Shown in pieces: positions 6,980-9,174 of a DNA stretch of 9,174 nucleotides. The DNA is from Clostridiales bacterium (GTDB taxonomy: Bacteria; Bacillota; Clostridia; Christensenellales; Borkfalkiaceae): the NCBI GenBank assembly GCA_021635425.1, contig JAJWOJ010000055.1, positions 1 to 9,174 on the forward strand, written 5' to 3'. Under the pieces are notes generated by a model. The model did no database searches. It was not told the DNA's origin and worked only from the letters and a program-made list of their open reading frames with translations. The translations under genes were made by a program, and so were the position numbers. Every line of letters starts with the position of its first letter. The stretch's first letter is position 1.

Positions 6980-8770
6980 ATGAAAAAGATAATGATGAGA
7001 ATTTTGGCTTTGCTCGTCGCGGCGATAACCGTGTTCGGACTTGCTTCGTGCGGAACGACCCCTTCGGGAAGTTCGACTTCCGACGGTGGCGGCGACAAAG
7101 AAAACACGAATTTGCAGAGGTATTTCGCGCCCGTCGTTAAAGTTTCCAAAACGGGACTTGCGACCTGGACCGATCTCGAAGGCGCGGAAAAGTTCGTTTA
7201 TGCGATAAACGACGGCAAAGAAACGGAAACCACGGAAAAATCCGTTCAGCTTCAGCTTAACGACAAAATCGTCGTTAAATGTCTCGGCAACGGAACGACC
7301 CGCAGAGACAGCCGCTGGTCTGAAAGCGCGCAGTACGTTCCCGCTCACAGCTTTGTTTTGGAACGCAGCGGAAACGCGGATACAACGTTCAACGTTTATA
7401 AACCCGACGGCAGCATCGTTCTCGACACGATCGGCGGAACTAAGCAGAACGGCGATATAATAAACGTCGGAGAAGAATATATATTCGAATTCGACATAAC
7501 GGTAGGACCTTACCACAACGCGCTTTTAATAGCGGGCGTTGAGGACGCGGTCATCTCCGACCTTACCTGGTCGGACAGAATGTATTCCGAAAGAGACGGC
7601 GAAACCGCCGATACTTCGGATAAGTTCTACGAAGTTCTTTACGAAACCACTTACGACCTTTACCCGAATTATGCTTCGCTTCACAGAAGCACCTGGTCTT
7701 ATACGGGAGCTTATTTCCCGGACGATAACGGTGTGGGAATGTCTACCTACGGCTGGTATATGAAAAACACCCCCGCGGCTTCTGAGGGCGGCGTTTACGA
7801 TACGAGCGCGGACGGATTCTGGACGATCGAACCCAACTGGTGTTCCACGTTCTACGGCGCGCATTTCTTAAGCACCAAGAAACAGTCCAAAGAAAGAATG
7901 GAATCGGGCTATAAATACGTTCGTTTCAAAATCAAATACAATTCCGCTCATATCTACGGCGCGCCTTGTATAGACGGCGTCGAGGAATACGGAAAAACGC
8001 TCGGAAAGGACGAGTTCAATTTCTTCGCTCTCGTTCATCAACAGGAAAAATATCTGTTCTTCAACAGCGACAACGTTACCGAGCGTACTCCCGCAAGCGG
8101 CTCGTTTGCGACCGACGATAACGGCAAAGCCGCTTCCGACGTCACGTTGTACAACGCGGAAACGGGCGAAAAGGTCTTCGCGGACGGCTCTCACGGCAAC
8201 GCGATTTCCCCGAACAAGAAATATATCCTCGAAATAAACGCCGAAGGCGATCTTAACGGAAGCGTTGCTTTGACGGGTATTCAGGACGCCCTTATTTCGG
8301 ACGTGACCTGGTCGGATAAGATTTACGCCGAGAAAAACGGCGAAAGCGCGGTTAAGGACACTCTCAGAGTCCTCGAAATGGACGTAGAAAGCCACCACCT
8401 CGCCTCGCAAAGGCCGCTTTTCCACAGATTGTGGAAGACCTCGGACGGCTACACCGGCAACTATAAAGGAAACTGCGTCATAAACAACGACGGAGCTATC
8501 GACACCGCGGTTGCGGCTAACAGATCCTCGGTAAACAACCGTTGTCTCGAATTTGCGAGAAAGATCTGGCTTGCCAGCGCGATGACGAGCAAAGAGGCGG
8601 GCAAAAAGTATTTCAGACTTACTATCGAATGGCGTAGCTTCGATACGATTCAGGTAGGACACGTTGTCGAAGATAAAAACGACGAAAATTACGGCAGACT
8701 TGCCGCGTTCGATTTTAACGCGTTCGTTTACAGCCCCGCGGGCGGAAGATACCTGTATCTTGCGGCTTAA
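6980..8770 (+). CDS. Lipoprotein with N-terminal Ig/FnIII-like module and two tandem related modules; function unknown
   Basis: This 596-aa protein begins with a clean lipoprotein signal: basic MKKIMMR, a hydrophobic run, then LASC with lipidated Cys24. A Ser/Gly linker (26-45) follows. Residues about 50-120 resemble a fibronectin/Ig-like module (VSKTGLATWTDLEGAEKFVY). Two diverged copies of a larger module come after it, about 122-365 and 372-596, with a matching core 247 residues apart: ISDLTWSDRMYSERDGE versus ISDVTWSDKIYAEKNGE. Both modules end in similar beta strands (FNFFALVHQQEKYLFF versus FNAFVYSPAGGRYLYL). No catalytic motif is recognised. The surface location and position after a sugar importer suggest carbohydrate binding or presentation, but this is inference. 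AAGGAG at 6965-6970 with 9-nt spacing sets the start. The same frame continues past the TAA through a second in-frame stop at 8798-8800 into the small ORF. Confidence 0.85.
   Translation: MKKIMMRILALLVAAITVFGLASCGTTPSGSSTSDGGGDKENTNLQRYFAPVVKVSKTGLATWTDLEGAEKFVYAINDGKETETTEKSVQLQLNDKIVVKCLGNGTTRRDSRWSESAQYVPAHSFVLERSGNADTTFNVYKPDGSIVLDTIGGTKQNGDIINVGEEYIFEFDITVGPYHNALLIAGVEDAVISDLTWSDRMYSERDGETADTSDKFYEVLYETTYDLYPNYASLHRSTWSYTGAYFPDDNGVGMSTYGWYMKNTPAASEGGVYDTSADGFWTIEPNWCSTFYGAHFLSTKKQSKERMESGYKYVRFKIKYNSAHIYGAPCIDGVEEYGKTLGKDEFNFFALVHQQEKYLFFNSDNVTERTPASGSFATDDNGKAASDVTLYNAETGEKVFADGSHGNAISPNKKYILEINAEGDLNGSVALTGIQDALISDVTWSDKIYAEKNGESAVKDTLRVLEMDVESHHLASQRPLFHRLWKTSDGYTGNYKGNCVINNDGAIDTAVAANRSSVNNRCLEFARKIWLASAMTSKEAGKKYFRLTIEWRSFDTIQVGHVVEDKNDENYGRLAAFDFNAFVYSPAGGRYLYLAA
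7343..8074 (+). repeat. Module copy 1 within the lipoprotein gene
   Basis: This stretch encodes residues about 122-365. It holds an N-terminal beta region with a KPDGSIVLD hairpin, the core GVEDAVISDLTWSD (186-199), a YTG stretch near 241, and a closing GYKYVRFKIKY...FNFFALVHQQEKYLFF region. It is longer than copy 2 by an Asp/Gly/Trp-rich stretch around 245-295. Boundaries are approximate, drawn from matching segments. Confidence 0.65.
8093..8767 (+). repeat. Module copy 2 within the lipoprotein gene
   Basis: This stretch encodes residues about 372-596, the counterpart of copy 1. NAETGEKVF matches the hairpin, GIQDALISDVTWSD (433-446) the core, DGYTGNY the YTG stretch, and GKKYFRLTIEW...FNAFVYSPAGGRYLYL the closing strands. 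Within the 23-residue core (186-208 versus 433-455), 14 positions are identical, so the duplication is old. The module closes just before the stop, which supports the stop as the natural end. Confidence 0.65.
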
Positions 8771-8872
8771 AAAGGCTTGAAAGTCTTTCGACTTTGCTAA
8801 ATCGACAGGATAGGACAAAGCCATATAGATTTTCATAAGCCCGAGAGGCGCTTTGAAATTTGTTACGACCAT
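8771..8872 (+). other. 102-nt spacer with weak stem-loop, no convincing gene
   Basis: AAAGTC (8780-8785) and GACTTT (8790-8795) form a 6-bp AT-rich stem with a 4-nt loop, without a following T-run, so it is a poor terminator. A second in-frame stop for the lipoprotein frame is TAA at 8798-8800, after which that frame stays open into the next ORF. AGG, CGC and TGT codons in 8801-8872 look unlike the neighbouring genes, suggesting this part is not translated now. Confidence 0.5.
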
Positions 8873-9130
8873 ATGGAGGAGGTTATAACGGAGGTTAATC
8901 CCGACTTCATAATCGCGATCGTCGCGGACTATCCGAATAACGACGGCTATCTTCCCGTAATCGGCGGAACGGTTATTCCGTTGTCTGCCGAAACGGCTAA
9001 ACTCGGTCAACCTTATATCTACCTTTACAAAGACGCCGGCGGCGATTATCTCGCGAAATATAACGATCCGGCTATCGTGACCAAAGGGTATAACAAAAAG
9101 GATAAAACCGATACAGGCGGGGAAATATAA
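8873..9130 (+). CDS. Small hypothetical protein (85 aa), possibly a gene remnant
   Basis: The codon choice (GAC, AAC, GGC, GCG, TAT) matches the neighbouring genes, so the sequence is or was coding. The product has a hydrophobic strand DFIIAIVADYP (11-21), then beta-like segments GYLPVIGGTVIPL (25-37) and PYIYLYKDAGGDYLAKY (47-63), and a polar tail KKDKTDTGGEI. It has no signal peptide, membrane span or motif I recognise. The start is doubtful. ATG 8873 has no ribosome binding site before it, yet strong Shine-Dalgarno-like GGAGGAGG (8875-8882) and GGAGG (8890-8894) lie just after it with no ATG, GTG or TTG at proper spacing. It could be a protein that lost its start or signal peptide, the tail of a larger ancestor in the same frame as the upstream lipoprotein, or a genuine small protein with an unusual start. 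Confidence 0.45.
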   Translation: MEEVITEVNPDFIIAIVADYPNNDGYLPVIGGTVIPLSAETAKLGQPYIYLYKDAGGDYLAKYNDPAIVTKGYNKKDKTDTGGEI

Positions 9131-9140
9131 ATCCCGCCTG
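9114..9140 (+). other. Perfect 8-bp stem-loop across the small ORF's stop codon
   Basis: CAGGCGGG (9114-9121) and CCCGCCTG (9133-9140) are perfect complements around an 11-nt loop that carries the TAA at 9128-9130. No T-run follows (CGGTGAAAAA), so it is not a standard terminator. Its position between the small ORF and the next gene's ribosome binding site suggests a role in mRNA stability, attenuation or processing. Confidence 0.55.
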
Positions 9141-9155
9141 CGGTGAAAAATATAT

Positions 9156-9160
9156 GGAGG
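9156..9160 (+). promoter_or_regulatory. Ribosome binding site of the next gene
   Basis: GGAGG sits five bases before the ATG at 9166. The 9-nt context ATATGGAGG (9152-9160) also occurs at 8871-8879, at the start of the small ORF. Confidence 0.85.
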
Positions 9161-9165
9161 CAAAT

Positions 9166-9174
9166 ATGAAAAAA
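9166..9174 (+). CDS. Start of a further gene (MKK), 3' truncated by window
   Basis: Only ATG AAA AAA is present, preceded by GGAGG at 5-nt spacing. MKK is how both lipoproteins in this window begin, so an exported protein is possible, but three codons cannot identify it. Confidence 0.7.

Noticed and set aside
8780..8795. Stem-loop after the lipoprotein gene as a terminator
   Set aside because: Only 6 bp, AT-rich and without a T-run, so a terminator call is not supported.
8771..8872. Stop-codon readthrough or selenocysteine/pyrrolysine-type recoding linking the lipoprotein to the small ORF
   Set aside because: Both intervening stops are TAA, not the TGA or TAG used for such recoding, and the lipoprotein's second module closes naturally before the first stop.
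7868..9163. Long minus-strand open frame of 431 codons opposite the lipoprotein gene and the small ORF
   Set aside because: It mirrors the codon bias of the + strand genes (frequent TCG/CGA), has a biased Phe/Val/Arg-rich product with no recognisable domain, and lacks a ribosome binding site. It is taken as a shadow.

Overview
The window is a carbohydrate-uptake and utilisation locus, all on the + strand, from what looks like a low-to-mid GC Clostridia-type bacterium (Bacillota). The evidence is lysine-rich lipoprotein signal peptides, AGGAGG-type ribosome binding sites, and an unusually large (611 aa) family 1-type solute-binding lipoprotein with a GxDGxxGTYDDG-type insert. Heavy use of GCG, GAC, AAC, TCG and CGC together with AGA and ATA codons recalls gut Christensenellales-like genomes. 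That placement is an inference from style, not a phylogenetic result.

Layout. Positions 1-1186 hold the C-terminal 394 residues of a TIM-barrel glycoside-hydrolase-like protein that starts upstream of the window. A 179-nt gap follows, with two small tandem repeats and a strong GC stem-loop. Positions 1366-2235 encode a PhnP-like metallo-beta-lactamase-fold phosphodiesterase with both predicted metal sites intact. Positions 2260-3087 encode an AraC-family regulator, joined by an ATGA overlap to a CUT1-type ABC importer: binding lipoprotein (3084-4919), permease 1 (4955-5971) and permease 2 (5971-6861, TGATG overlap). A 118-nt gap with a perfect inverted repeat and a duplicated TCGATAAAA motif precedes a 596-aa lipoprotein (6980-8770). 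That protein has a fibronectin/Ig-like N-terminal module followed by two diverged copies of a module of about 225-245 aa. The end of the window holds a 102-nt spacer, an 85-aa ORF of unknown function that may be a gene remnant (8873-9130), a perfect 8-bp stem-loop across its stop codon, and the first three codons (MKK) of another gene with a strong ribosome binding site (9166).

How the parts fit. The lipoprotein would capture an oligosaccharide or glycoside outside the membrane and the two permeases would import it. The AraC protein, coupled to the binding-protein gene, is the likely local sensor and switch. The glycosidase-like protein would process the substrate. The PhnP-like hydrolase is the least expected member, since no phosphonate genes are visible. 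The importer lacks its own ATP-binding subunit here, as is common for CUT1 systems that share an MsiK/MalK-type ATPase encoded elsewhere. Most of the window is an ordinary sugar locus. The less ordinary points are the PhnP-like protein's place in it, the duplicated-module lipoprotein, and the odd small ORF at the right end.
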